A stretch of 64,000 nt of DNA from Microbacterium thalassium (GTDB lineage Bacteria > Actinomycetota > Actinomycetes > Actinomycetales > Microbacteriaceae). This document shows, one piece after another, positions 27,233 through 35,233 of the stretch. Numbering within the stretch: the first letter of the stretch is position 1; every line of letters begins with the position of its first letter. The notes beneath the pieces were generated by a model. The model worked only from the letters and a program-made list of their open reading frames with translations. It ran no database searches and was not told the DNA's origin. The position numbers were made by a program, and so were the translations under genes. Location: the NCBI RefSeq assembly GCF_014208045.1, contig NZ_JACHML010000001.1, positions 992,001-1,056,000 of the forward strand, given 5' to 3'.

Positions 27233-28453
27233 ATGAGCGATGCCGCATCCTCGGCACCACGCGTGGCGCTGCTCGCGACCCTCGACACGAAGAGCGCCGA
27301 GGCGCAGTACGTCGCACAGCAGCTCGCGTCGCGCGGCGTCCGGCCCGTCATCGTCGACATGTCGCTGCGGGGCGAGTCGCCCGACATCGCCGACGTGCCG
27401 CGATCGGCACTCATGGCGCGCGGCGCGACGTCGGCGACCGGCGACGATCGGACCGGAGCGATGGAGACGACCGCGACCGCAGCGCGCGGACTGCTGAGCG
27501 AATGGCTCGCGGACGGCGCGGTCGACGGGGCACTCGGGATCGGCGGCGGAACCGGCGGATGGATGTCAAATCGCGCGTTCGAGTCGCTGCCGTTCGGATT
27601 CCCCAAGCTCGTCGTCACCACGGTCGTGAAGTCCACGGGCGAGGACGACATCCTGCTGCTCCCGAGCGTCGTCGACGTCGCCGGGACCAACGCGCTGCTG
27701 CGCACGGTGCTGCGAAACGCCGCCGGCGCCATGGCCGGCATGGTGCAGTCGGTGGCGGAGACCACCGAGCCTCGACCGGCGATCGCCATGACGATGTTCG
27801 GGGTCACGACCGCGGGCGGGGACGTCGCCCGCGCTGCACTGGAGGCGGCCGGCTACGATGTCGTCGTCTTCCACGCGACCGGAGCGGGCGGACGGACGAT
27901 GGAGCGGCTCACCCGGGAGGGCCGGTTCGCCGGCATCCTGGACTGGACCACCACAGAGCTCGTCCAGAACATCGCCGGAGGGCTGTGCGATGCCGGCGAG
28001 TCCCGTCTGAGCGCGGCCACGGAGGCGGGCATCCCGCAGGTCGTGGTGCCGGGCGCGATCGACGTGATCAACGTGATGCCGCCGATCCCCGATGCGTTCG
28101 CCGCGCGAGCGCACCACTGGCACCTGCCGACGGTGCCCCTCATCCGGTCCACCGCCGAGGAGAGCACGCGCGTCGGACGCTGGGTCGCCGAGCGCCTCGC
28201 CGCCTCACCCGCGCCGGCTGCGGTCATGATCCCCGCGAAGGGCTACTCGTCGCTCGACGTCGAGGGCGGGCCGTTCGCCGATCCCGACGCCGACACCGCC
28301 TTCGAGGAGGCCGTGCGCGAGCACGCGCCCGACGCGGTCTCCGTCACGACTGTGCCCGCGCACATCAACGACCCCGACTTCGCACGCGAGGCTGCCCAGC
28401 GCCTGCTCTCGCTCATCGACGCCGCGAACGCGGCACCCACACCGAAGGAGTGA
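27233..28453 (+). CDS. Tm-1-like ATP-binding protein (UPF0261 family)
   Basis: The protein (406 aa from ATG 27233) matches the UPF0261 family, which equals the N-terminal half of plant Tm-1. It opens with VALLATLDTKSAEAQYV, contains GIGGGTGGWMSNRAFESLPF near residue 105 and ends with a Gly/Asp-rich stretch around PAKGYSSLDVEGGPF. The plant N-terminal domain binds ATP, but the bacterial reaction is unknown. ATG 27218 would add five residues. In many organisms this domain is fused to the TIM barrel found here as the next two separate genes. It leads an eight-gene operon under a GntR-type box. Confidence 0.85.
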   Translation: MSDAASSAPRVALLATLDTKSAEAQYVAQQLASRGVRPVIVDMSLRGESPDIADVPRSALMARGATSATGDDRTGAMETTATAARGLLSEWLADGAVDGALGIGGGTGGWMSNRAFESLPFGFPKLVVTTVVKSTGEDDILLLPSVVDVAGTNALLRTVLRNAAGAMAGMVQSVAETTEPRPAIAMTMFGVTTAGGDVARAALEAAGYDVVVFHATGAGGRTMERLTREGRFAGILDWTTTELVQNIAGGLCDAGESRLSAATEAGIPQVVVPGAIDVINVMPPIPDAFAARAHHWHLPTVPLIRSTAEESTRVGRWVAERLAASPAPAAVMIPAKGYSSLDVEGGPFADPDADTAFEEAVREHAPDAVSVTTVPAHINDPDFAREAAQRLLSLIDAANAAPTPKE

Positions 28454-28454
28454 C

Positions 28455-29279
28455 ATGGCCCGATTCACACGGACCCAGATCCTGGATCGCCTGCGAGCGC
28501 AGCTCGCGGACGACCGTCCCATCGTGGGCGCGGGCAGCAGCTCGGGGCTCATCGCGAAGTCGGCGGCGGCCGGGGGCGCCGACCTCATCATCGTCTACAA
28601 CACCGGGCGCACGCGGCTGATGGGGCTGGCCACCAACCACCTGCTCAACCACGCGAACCCGACGACGCTGGCGATGTACCCCGAGATCGCCAACGCCGTG
28701 CGCGACACCCCGATCATCGGCGGCGCCGAGGCGCAGGACCCGACGTACTGGAACGACCTCGACCGCCTCATCGCCGACTATCAGGCTGCGGGCTACGACG
28801 GGCTCATCAACTTCCCGACGTCGTTCGCGCAGCCCGACCGCAACGATGTCGGCCTGGGCCTCCCGCTGGACTTCGAGATGGTCGCGAAGGCGCGCGAGAA
28901 CGACTTCTTCACGATCTGCTACGGGTACACCGAGCGGCAGATCCAGGGGCTGGCGGCCGCCGGGGCCGACGTCGTGGTCCCTCACGCGGGATGGACGACC
29001 GGCGGACTGACCGGCGCGGGCAAGTCGGCGATGGCCCTCGAGGACAGCTGCCGACACGTCCAGAAGCTGATCGACCTGGCGCGCGCCGAGAACCCCGACG
29101 TGATCTGCCTGTCGCACGGCGGACCGCTCTCGTCGCCCGACGACCTTCAGTACCTCTACGACACGACGGACGCGCAGGGCTTCCTCGGCGCCTCGAGCGC
29201 CGAGCGCATCCCGGTCGAGCGGGCCGTCATCGAGACCATCGACCAGTTCAAGTCCGTGACGCCTCGCGCGGTCGCCTGA
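28455..29279 (+). CDS. Tm-1-type TIM-barrel protein (PEP-hydrolase-like, PF09370), copy A
   Basis: This 274-aa protein has the TIM-barrel family start PIVGAGSSSGLIAKSAAAGG, the strand segment ADLIIVYNTGRTRLMG, the loop GLINFPTSF and SHGGPLSSPDDL near the end. The family corresponds to the C-terminal half of Tm-1 and was named after phosphoenolpyruvate/phosphonopyruvate hydrolase-like folds. The true reaction is not known to me. It starts one base after the Tm-1-like gene and is paralogous to copy B. Two copies beside one ATP-binding partner suggest a mixed complex or two related substrates. Confidence 0.85.
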   Translation: MARFTRTQILDRLRAQLADDRPIVGAGSSSGLIAKSAAAGGADLIIVYNTGRTRLMGLATNHLLNHANPTTLAMYPEIANAVRDTPIIGGAEAQDPTYWNDLDRLIADYQAAGYDGLINFPTSFAQPDRNDVGLGLPLDFEMVAKARENDFFTICYGYTERQIQGLAAAGADVVVPHAGWTTGGLTGAGKSAMALEDSCRHVQKLIDLARAENPDVICLSHGGPLSSPDDLQYLYDTTDAQGFLGASSAERIPVERAVIETIDQFKSVTPRAVA

Positions 29280-29290
29280 GAGGAGCAGCC

Positions 29291-30166
29291 ATGACAACCG
29301 CCTCCGTGCCTGAGCGCACCTTCACCCGGTCCGAGATCCTCGCCCGCCTCTCGGCGACGCTCGGCGAGCGCAAGCCCATCGTCGCGACGTCGGCGGGCGT
29401 GGGCATCATCGCCAAGTGCGCCGAAGTCGCCGGCGTCGATCTCGTCATGATCCACGCCAACAGCAGGTCGCGGAACCTCGGCGTGCCCACGTCGATCTAC
29501 ATCGGCAACCCGATCGACATGACGCTCGACATGTATCCCGAGATCGACAACGTCGTCGACCGTACGCCGGTGATCGCGGGGATCGACGCCACGGACGGCC
29601 AGCGTCGCCGTCTGGCGCGCGTGGTCGACGACTACGTCGCCCGCGGGATCAACGGCATCACGAACTTCCCGACGGCGCTCGCCTACACCGGCAACTGGGG
29701 CCGTGCGCGCAACGACGTGGGCATGGGCTCCGATCGCGAGCTCGAGCTCATGGCGCTGTGCCGCGAGCGCGACGTGTTCACCGTCGGCCAGGCGTACGAC
29801 GCCGGCTTCGCGGGCGACCTGGCGGCGGCGGGAGCCGACCTCATCGTTGCCCGCTGCGGGCTGACCCAGGGGGGCATGGTGGGTCCGTCGCCCGACGCCG
29901 AGAGCAGCCTGTCCATCGAGGCCGCGACCGATCACGTCCAGGCGGTCGTCGAGTCGGCTCGCGCGGCCAATCCCGGCGTCTTCGTGATCGCGCACGGCGG
30001 TCCGTTCGCCCGCCCTGCCGACACCGAGCACCTCTACGCCCACAGCGACGTGCAGGGAATCCTCGGAGAGTCCGCCATCGAGCGGATTCCGGTCGAGGAA
30101 TACGTCGCCGCGGAGATCGCATCGTTCAAGAGCCCCGTGCTGCGCCGCACCGCGCAGCCGGCCTGA
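29291..30166 (+). CDS. Tm-1-type TIM-barrel protein (PEP-hydrolase-like, PF09370), copy B
   Basis: This 291-aa protein aligns with copy A over its whole length (PIVATSAGVGIIAKCAEVAG, GINGITNFPTALAY, AHGGPFARPADTEHLYAHSD). The two are clearly diverged. Notably VYNTGRTR of copy A reads IHANSRSR here and PHAGWTTGG reads ARCGLTQGG, so the putative active-site loops differ. It has a good AGGAG site. Copy B may act on a different intermediate or form a heteromer with copy A. Confidence 0.83.
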   Translation: MTTASVPERTFTRSEILARLSATLGERKPIVATSAGVGIIAKCAEVAGVDLVMIHANSRSRNLGVPTSIYIGNPIDMTLDMYPEIDNVVDRTPVIAGIDATDGQRRRLARVVDDYVARGINGITNFPTALAYTGNWGRARNDVGMGSDRELELMALCRERDVFTVGQAYDAGFAGDLAAAGADLIVARCGLTQGGMVGPSPDAESSLSIEAATDHVQAVVESARAANPGVFVIAHGGPFARPADTEHLYAHSDVQGILGESAIERIPVEEYVAAEIASFKSPVLRRTAQPA

Positions 30167-30180
30167 CCCGGAGGAGCCCC

Positions 30181-30912
30181 ATGCCCATCTACACCCGCGA
30201 ATCGCTGCAGACCGACCGCCTGCCCTGGGTCGAGATCGAGGACTTCGAGTTCATCCATCTCGGCCGCGTCATGGTCATGAACAACCACTCCGTCCAGCCC
30301 GACGCCAGCGGCCACGTCGCGTACTGGGGCTACTACCAGGACAGCCCGCTGGCGTCGTCGATGCGCATCGAGCCCAAGCACGACAAGGACCGCATCACCG
30401 TCGTCAGCGGCCAGGTGCAGGTCGAGAGCGAGCACGGCCGCGTGACGCTGCACAAGCGCGACTACTACGACATCCCCGCCTCGGGCGCCACGATCACCAA
30501 CTCCGGCCAGTCGATGGCCGAGCTCGTGCGGGTCATGGGCCACTGGGACCACACCATCCGCAACGAGATCTGCATGTTCCGGCCCGGCAACCCGTGCGAT
30601 TACCACTACCACGACGGCGATGAGTACTGGGTGATCTTCCGCGGCCACTTCACGCTCGACTACAACGGCATGAAGATCCCGGTGGGTCCCGGCGAGCTCA
30701 TGGCGGCCGGCAAGGGGATCCCGCACGGGACGCTCGACACCGAAGAGGTCATGAACGGGATCGTGATGGCGATGCCGCTCGAGGATCGCAAGCGCGACGG
30801 CCATCTCAACCACAAGAACCAGGGCGAGCCGACGATCGGACGCGACGTGCCGCAGCAGGTCTGGGACGACCTCGCGGCTCGTTCGACCGGCGCGACCGTG
30901 ATCCCGGAGTGA
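30181..30912 (+). CDS. Bicupin-fold protein, second paralogue
   Basis: This 243-aa protein is related to the cupin at 25517-26224 along the whole chain. The strongest conservation is the metal-site segment CDYHYHDGDEYWVIFRGHF near residue 140. The N-terminal half lacks an HxH motif and may be structural. It lies inside the Tm-1 operon with a clear CCGGAGGAG ribosome binding site. Possible roles are a dioxygenase, an isomerase or lactonase step, or a sensor. The two copies bracket the GntR and Tm-1 genes, which suggests one pathway. Confidence 0.75.
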   Translation: MPIYTRESLQTDRLPWVEIEDFEFIHLGRVMVMNNHSVQPDASGHVAYWGYYQDSPLASSMRIEPKHDKDRITVVSGQVQVESEHGRVTLHKRDYYDIPASGATITNSGQSMAELVRVMGHWDHTIRNEICMFRPGNPCDYHYHDGDEYWVIFRGHFTLDYNGMKIPVGPGELMAAGKGIPHGTLDTEEVMNGIVMAMPLEDRKRDGHLNHKNQGEPTIGRDVPQQVWDDLAARSTGATVIPE

Positions 30913-30923
30913 GAGGACCGCAT

Positions 30924-31940
30924 ATGACCAGCGAACGCGTTCCCCGGGTCGAGATCGGCTCGACCGGCATCCGCACCTCTCAGCTGTCCCTCGGCACGTG
31001 GGGCATCGGCAAGGCAGCCGCCGCAGCCACGATCGGCGACGACGAGACGATCATCTCGGTTCTCGAAGCCGCCTTCGCGGCCGGCATCACCTATCTCGAC
31101 TCCGCCGACATGTACGAGAACGAGGAGCGGCTCGGCAAGCTCCTCACCGAGGTGCCGAACGTCCCGGACGACCTCCTCATCGCCACGAAGTACGGGCACG
31201 GCAAGCCGTTCACCGCAGACGGCGTCCGCCGCTCGGTCGAGCAGTCGCTCGCAGCGCTGTCGCTCGAGCGCATCCCGCTGATGATGCTCCACGATCCGCG
31301 CAACGACGAGGACATGGCGCAGGTCTACGGGGCGGGCGGCGCGCTCGCCGGGCTTCGCGCGCTGCAGGACGAAGGGCTCGTCGGGGCGATCGGCGTCGCG
31401 ACCGGGACGATGGCTCCGCTGCAGAGCGCGGTCGACTCCGGGGAGTTCGACGTGATCCAGTTCCCGCGCCTGTACACGCTCATCAACCGTGCCGCGAAGA
31501 CATCCGGCCTTCTCGAGCGCGCGCGGGAGAAGGGCATGGGCACGCAGCTGGCCGCTCCGTTCACCGGCAACATCCTCGCGACCGGTGTCCGCGGGGTGGA
31601 CAAGCCGCTGTACGCCTACTGGCCGGCGCAGCCCGAGGTCGTCGAGGCGGTCGGCCGCATGCAGGACCGCACCGACGAGCTCGGCGTGACGATCGCGCAG
31701 GCCGCCGTGGCGTACGTCGCCACCGAGCCGCTCATCGACGTCGCCGTGATCGGCGTCCGCACGCCCGGTGAGCTCGAGCAGAACGTGGCATCGCTGCACA
31801 CCGGGCTCCCGCGCGACCAGCTCGAGTCCATCGCGGATGCGGGCGCGGTCGATGAGCACCTGCTCGGCGGGCCCGAGTTCGTGTGGCCGTTCCCGGTCGA
31901 CCGTGCGCCCGAGGAGCTCAAGGATGTGGTGAAGGGATGA
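30924..31940 (+). CDS. Aldo/keto reductase, copy 1
   Basis: This 338-aa NADPH-dependent oxidoreductase has a TIM-barrel fold. The catalytic tetrad is visible: Asp and Tyr in YLDSADMYENE near residue 60, Lys in ATKYGHG near 92 and His in MMLHDPRN near 120. It resembles the galactose/pyridoxal dehydrogenase branch that acts on aldoses and lactones. It has GAGAGGA upstream of the ATG and an ATGA overlap with copy 2. Together with the GMC enzyme it indicates polyol, lactone or carbonyl chemistry in the Tm-1 pathway. Confidence 0.85.
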   Translation: MTSERVPRVEIGSTGIRTSQLSLGTWGIGKAAAAATIGDDETIISVLEAAFAAGITYLDSADMYENEERLGKLLTEVPNVPDDLLIATKYGHGKPFTADGVRRSVEQSLAALSLERIPLMMLHDPRNDEDMAQVYGAGGALAGLRALQDEGLVGAIGVATGTMAPLQSAVDSGEFDVIQFPRLYTLINRAAKTSGLLERAREKGMGTQLAAPFTGNILATGVRGVDKPLYAYWPAQPEVVEAVGRMQDRTDELGVTIAQAAVAYVATEPLIDVAVIGVRTPGELEQNVASLHTGLPRDQLESIADAGAVDEHLLGGPEFVWPFPVDRAPEELKDVVKG

Positions 31941-32947
31941 GCGGTATGACGACACTCGGGCGCACTGGCATCCGCACCTCGCGCATCGGGCTGGGGGCCT
32001 GGGGCCTCGGCAACACGGCATCCCACCCCGCCGTCCAGGTCCTCGACGAGGAGGCGATCGCGGCCCAGCTTCGGACGGCCTTCGACCTGGGCATCACGCT
32101 GCTGGATTCCGCGGAGGTCTACGAGAACGAACCGCAGCTGGGCCGCATCATCTCAGGGCTCGACAACGCGCCCGCCGACCTGGTCGTCTCGACGAAGTTC
32201 GGGCATGGGAAGGGCTTCTCGGCCGGGCAGATCCGCGACAGCGTCGAGCGCAGCCTCGCGGCCTTCGGCATCGAGCGGATCCCGCTGTTCATGGTGCACG
32301 ACCCTCGGGACGACGACGACCTCGCCGTGATCCGCGCCGCCGACGGTGCCCTGCCCGAGCTGCATCGCCTCCAGGACGAGGGGCTCGTCGAGAGCATCGG
32401 CATGGCCACGGGAACGCTCGCGCCGCTGCAGCGCGCCGTGGAGTCGGACGAGTTCGACGTCATCCAGTTCCCGCGGCTCTACACGCTCCTCAACGACGCC
32501 GCCACGTCGTCGGGCCTGCTCGAGAAGGCGAAGGCGAAGGACATCGGCACGATCCTCACATCTCCGTTCACCGGCAACATCCTCGGCACGGGCGTGCGGG
32601 GAGTCGATGCTCCGCTGTACAGCTTCTGGGACGCCCAGCCCGAGGTCGTCGAGGCGGTGGGGCGGATGCAGGACATCGCCGATGCCGCGGGGGTGTCGCT
32701 GCCGCGCGCGGCGATGTCGTACGCGCTCGCGGAGCCGCTCATCGACGTCGTCGTGATCGGGGTGACGAGCCCGGACGAGCTCCGCGAGGACGCCGCGGCG
32801 CTGTCGGATCCCGTGCCCGCCGCCGTCCTCGCGCGTCTGGCCGACGCCGGACGCGTGGACCCGTGGCTGATCGGCGGCCCGGAATTCGTGTGGCCCTTCC
32901 CGACCGAGCGGATGCCGGCGGTCATCAAAGAGAAGCTGGGGCTCTAG
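31937..32947 (+). CDS. Aldo/keto reductase, copy 2
   Basis: This 336-aa paralogue of copy 1 is roughly half identical by eye. The shared GEFVWPFP-like C-terminal motif reads GGPEFVWPFP in both. The tetrad appears in LLDSAEVYENE, STKFGHG and MVHDPRD. The tandem arrangement with an ATGA overlap points to a local duplication that kept both copies, perhaps for two carbonyl substrates or two directions of one redox step. Confidence 0.85.
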   Translation: MSGMTTLGRTGIRTSRIGLGAWGLGNTASHPAVQVLDEEAIAAQLRTAFDLGITLLDSAEVYENEPQLGRIISGLDNAPADLVVSTKFGHGKGFSAGQIRDSVERSLAAFGIERIPLFMVHDPRDDDDLAVIRAADGALPELHRLQDEGLVESIGMATGTLAPLQRAVESDEFDVIQFPRLYTLLNDAATSSGLLEKAKAKDIGTILTSPFTGNILGTGVRGVDAPLYSFWDAQPEVVEAVGRMQDIADAAGVSLPRAAMSYALAEPLIDVVVIGVTSPDELREDAAALSDPVPAAVLARLADAGRVDPWLIGGPEFVWPFPTERMPAVIKEKLGL

Positions 32948-32951
32948 CCGC

Positions 32952-34535
32952 ATGGCACGAGCGGTCGTCGTCGGAGCGGGGTCGGCGGGCTGTGCCGTGG
33001 CGGGACGCCTCGCCGAGCGCGGCGTCGACGTCGTGCTGGTGGACGCGGGACCGGACTGGCGCAGCGAGTCGTGCCCCGACGAGATCCGGCGCCCGCCCGA
33101 CGACGTGTTCGCGTGGCGCGTCGACGGCCGCTCGCCCAGCCGGTACGCCGCTCCCGAGGTGTCGGCACGGCGATTCGCCGGCGACCGGCCGGAGCCCTAC
33201 CTGCGCGGCTGGGGGATGGGGGGAACCTCCTCGATCAACGGACTCGTGGTCGTGCGTCCGCCGGACGACGAATGGGACCACTGGGTCGAGCTCGGCTGCG
33301 ACGGCTGGGGGCCGGCGGACGTGCTGCCGCACTTCGTCCGGCTCGAGGATGACGTCGACTACGGCTCCGCGGCGTACCACGGAAGGGGCGGGCCGACGCC
33401 CGTCGTGCGGCGCCTCGAGAGCGAGTGGGGGGACGGCGACCGGCTCCTGGCGGACGCCGCCTTCGCTGCGGGGCACGCATGGGAGCCCGACTACCATCGG
33501 CCGGGCGCGCTCGGCGTCTCGCGCACGGCGAGCAACATCCGCTACGGCGTCCGGGTGACCTCGTACGACGGCTACGTGGACGCCTTGCGGGCACAGGGGC
33601 GCATCGACGTGCGTGCCGGTGCCCTCGTCGACCGCGTGATCGTGACCGGCGGACGAGCGGCCGGCGTCCGGGTGGTCTCGGACAGCGGCGCGGAGATCAT
33701 CGAGGCCGACCATGTGGTCCTGTCCGCCGGCGCACACGCGTCTCCTGCGATCCTGCAGCGGTCGGGCATCGGCCCCGGGCCGCTCATCGCCCAGAAGGGC
33801 ATCCGGCCGGTCGCCGATCTGCCGGTGGGAGAGGGTGTGCAGGACCACGTCGGATTCTGGCTGTCGGTCGACCTGCCCGGTGCGCGACCGGCGGCGAACG
33901 GCGCGCGCGGGAACGCCATGCTGCGGTACTCGTCCGACATCGACGGCTCCCGTGAGGGCGACCTGCTGGTCGTCGCCGCGAACCCGGCGCCGGTCGGCGC
34001 CGACGAGGTCGCGTTCGGGGTCAAGCTGGGCCACTGTCGCAGCCGCGGCCGCTCGGCGATCGTGTCGGCGGACCCGGCCGCGCCTGCCGACATCGACCTG
34101 AATCTGCTGGCGGATGCCGCGGATCGGGCCCTGGCGCGCCACGCCGTCCGTTCCGCCGTCGCGCTGCTCGGCGCGGGCGGCCGCACCGTGCGCGATCGGT
34201 TCGGCGGCGAGATGCCCACGGGAGCCTCCGACGACGAGGTCGACGCGTGGCTGCGTCGCGCCGCGCGCGACACGTCGCACATCTCCGGCGGATGCCGCAT
34301 GGGGCCGGCCGACGCGGCGACGACCGTCGTCGACACGACACTCGGCGTCCTCGGCGTCGCCGGGCTCACCGTCGCCGACATGTCCGTCGCGCCGATCGTC
34401 CCGCGGGCGAACACCCACCTCGCGGCGATCATGATCGGCGAGCGCGCCGCCGGGTTCGTCGCGGGCGCGGTCGGTGCTCAGCCCGCCGGGAGCGCCACCG
34501 AATCGCGGATGCCGCGGAGCGCCGCGAGCACGTGA
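32952..34535 (+). CDS. GMC-family FAD-dependent oxidoreductase
   Basis: This 527-aa flavoprotein has the dinucleotide motif VVVGAGSAGCAVAGRLAE at the N-terminus, the GMC signature GWGMGGTSSINGLVVVR near residue 90 and the substrate-domain end SHISGGCRMGP near 440. The final NTHLAAIMIGERAA segment completes the FAD site. GMC enzymes oxidise primary alcohols or polyols such as choline, glucose or aryl alcohols. It is the last gene of the Tm-1 operon. Its 3' end overlaps the convergent GntR gene by 58 bp, so read-through could interfere with that gene. Confidence 0.85.
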   Translation: MARAVVVGAGSAGCAVAGRLAERGVDVVLVDAGPDWRSESCPDEIRRPPDDVFAWRVDGRSPSRYAAPEVSARRFAGDRPEPYLRGWGMGGTSSINGLVVVRPPDDEWDHWVELGCDGWGPADVLPHFVRLEDDVDYGSAAYHGRGGPTPVVRRLESEWGDGDRLLADAAFAAGHAWEPDYHRPGALGVSRTASNIRYGVRVTSYDGYVDALRAQGRIDVRAGALVDRVIVTGGRAAGVRVVSDSGAEIIEADHVVLSAGAHASPAILQRSGIGPGPLIAQKGIRPVADLPVGEGVQDHVGFWLSVDLPGARPAANGARGNAMLRYSSDIDGSREGDLLVVAANPAPVGADEVAFGVKLGHCRSRGRSAIVSADPAAPADIDLNLLADAADRALARHAVRSAVALLGAGGRTVRDRFGGEMPTGASDDEVDAWLRRAARDTSHISGGCRMGPADAATTVVDTTLGVLGVAGLTVADMSVAPIVPRANTHLAAIMIGERAAGFVAGAVGAQPAGSATESRMPRSAAST

Positions 34536-35149
34536 TCGCGGTGGACTTCGGCCGCTGCCTGTGCGGCATCCGCATCGCCTGACAGCACGGCGTGCACGAC
34601 GTCCTCGTACTCGTGCATGGACTCGACGCGACGGTCGGGGAGCAGATACGGGTAGGCGTTCAGGCGCACCTGGTCCTGGAGCGATTCGATGATGCGCGAC
34701 GCCGTGCCGTGCCCGCTGATGCGGCGGATGACGCGCGAGATCTCGGCGTTGGCCGCGGTGTTGGCGGCGATGTCGCCGCCGGCGACGGCCCGGCGCAAGC
34801 GATCGAGGAGACCCTCCAGCTCCTGCCTCCCGGCGTCGTCCATGCGCTCGGCGGCCAGGCGGGTGCACATCGCCTGCAGGGTCAAGCGCACTTCGGTGCT
34901 CTCGATCGCCTCGTCGATCGACACGGGCCGCACGCGCGCACCGCGGTTGGCCTCGCGTTCGACGAGGCCGAGCGCCGTCAGCTCGATGAGCGCCGAGCGG
35001 ACCGCATTGCGCGTCGCGCCGTACTGGGCCGCGAGCTCGACCTCGATCAGCCGCTCCCGGGGGTGGAACCGGCCCTCCCGGATGTCGTGGGCGATCTTGT
35101 CGACGAGCTCCGCGGATGTGGAGCGTCGTTCCGTGGCGTCGGCGACCAT
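34478..35149 (-). CDS. GntR-family regulator with FCD domain
   Basis: This 223-aa protein has a winged helix at residues about 12-80 (YGATRNAVRSALIELTALGL) and an FCD domain. ATG 35149 is chosen; GTG 35164 lies directly against its GGGAG and is less likely. A TACACT -10-like element is present on the minus strand at 35191-35196. The gene is convergent with the GMC gene. It follows the minus-strand unit ALDH - Fe alcohol dehydrogenase - Ldh2 in the same direction and is its likely local regulator. That link is inference. Confidence 0.82.
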   Translation of the reverse strand: MVADATERRSTSAELVDKIAHDIREGRFHPRERLIEVELAAQYGATRNAVRSALIELTALGLVEREANRGARVRPVSIDEAIESTEVRLTLQAMCTRLAAERMDDAGRQELEGLLDRLRRAVAGGDIAANTAANAEISRVIRRISGHGTASRIIESLQDQVRLNAYPYLLPDRRVESMHEYEDVVHAVLSGDADAAQAAAEVHRDHVLAALRGIRDSVALPAG

Positions 35150-35233
35150 AGCGGACCCGCTCACCTCCCGCCGCCTGCGTACTGCCAGTCAGTGTAGTGC
35201 GGCGTCGTCGGCGGCGAGGGTCGACCCGCGCGC

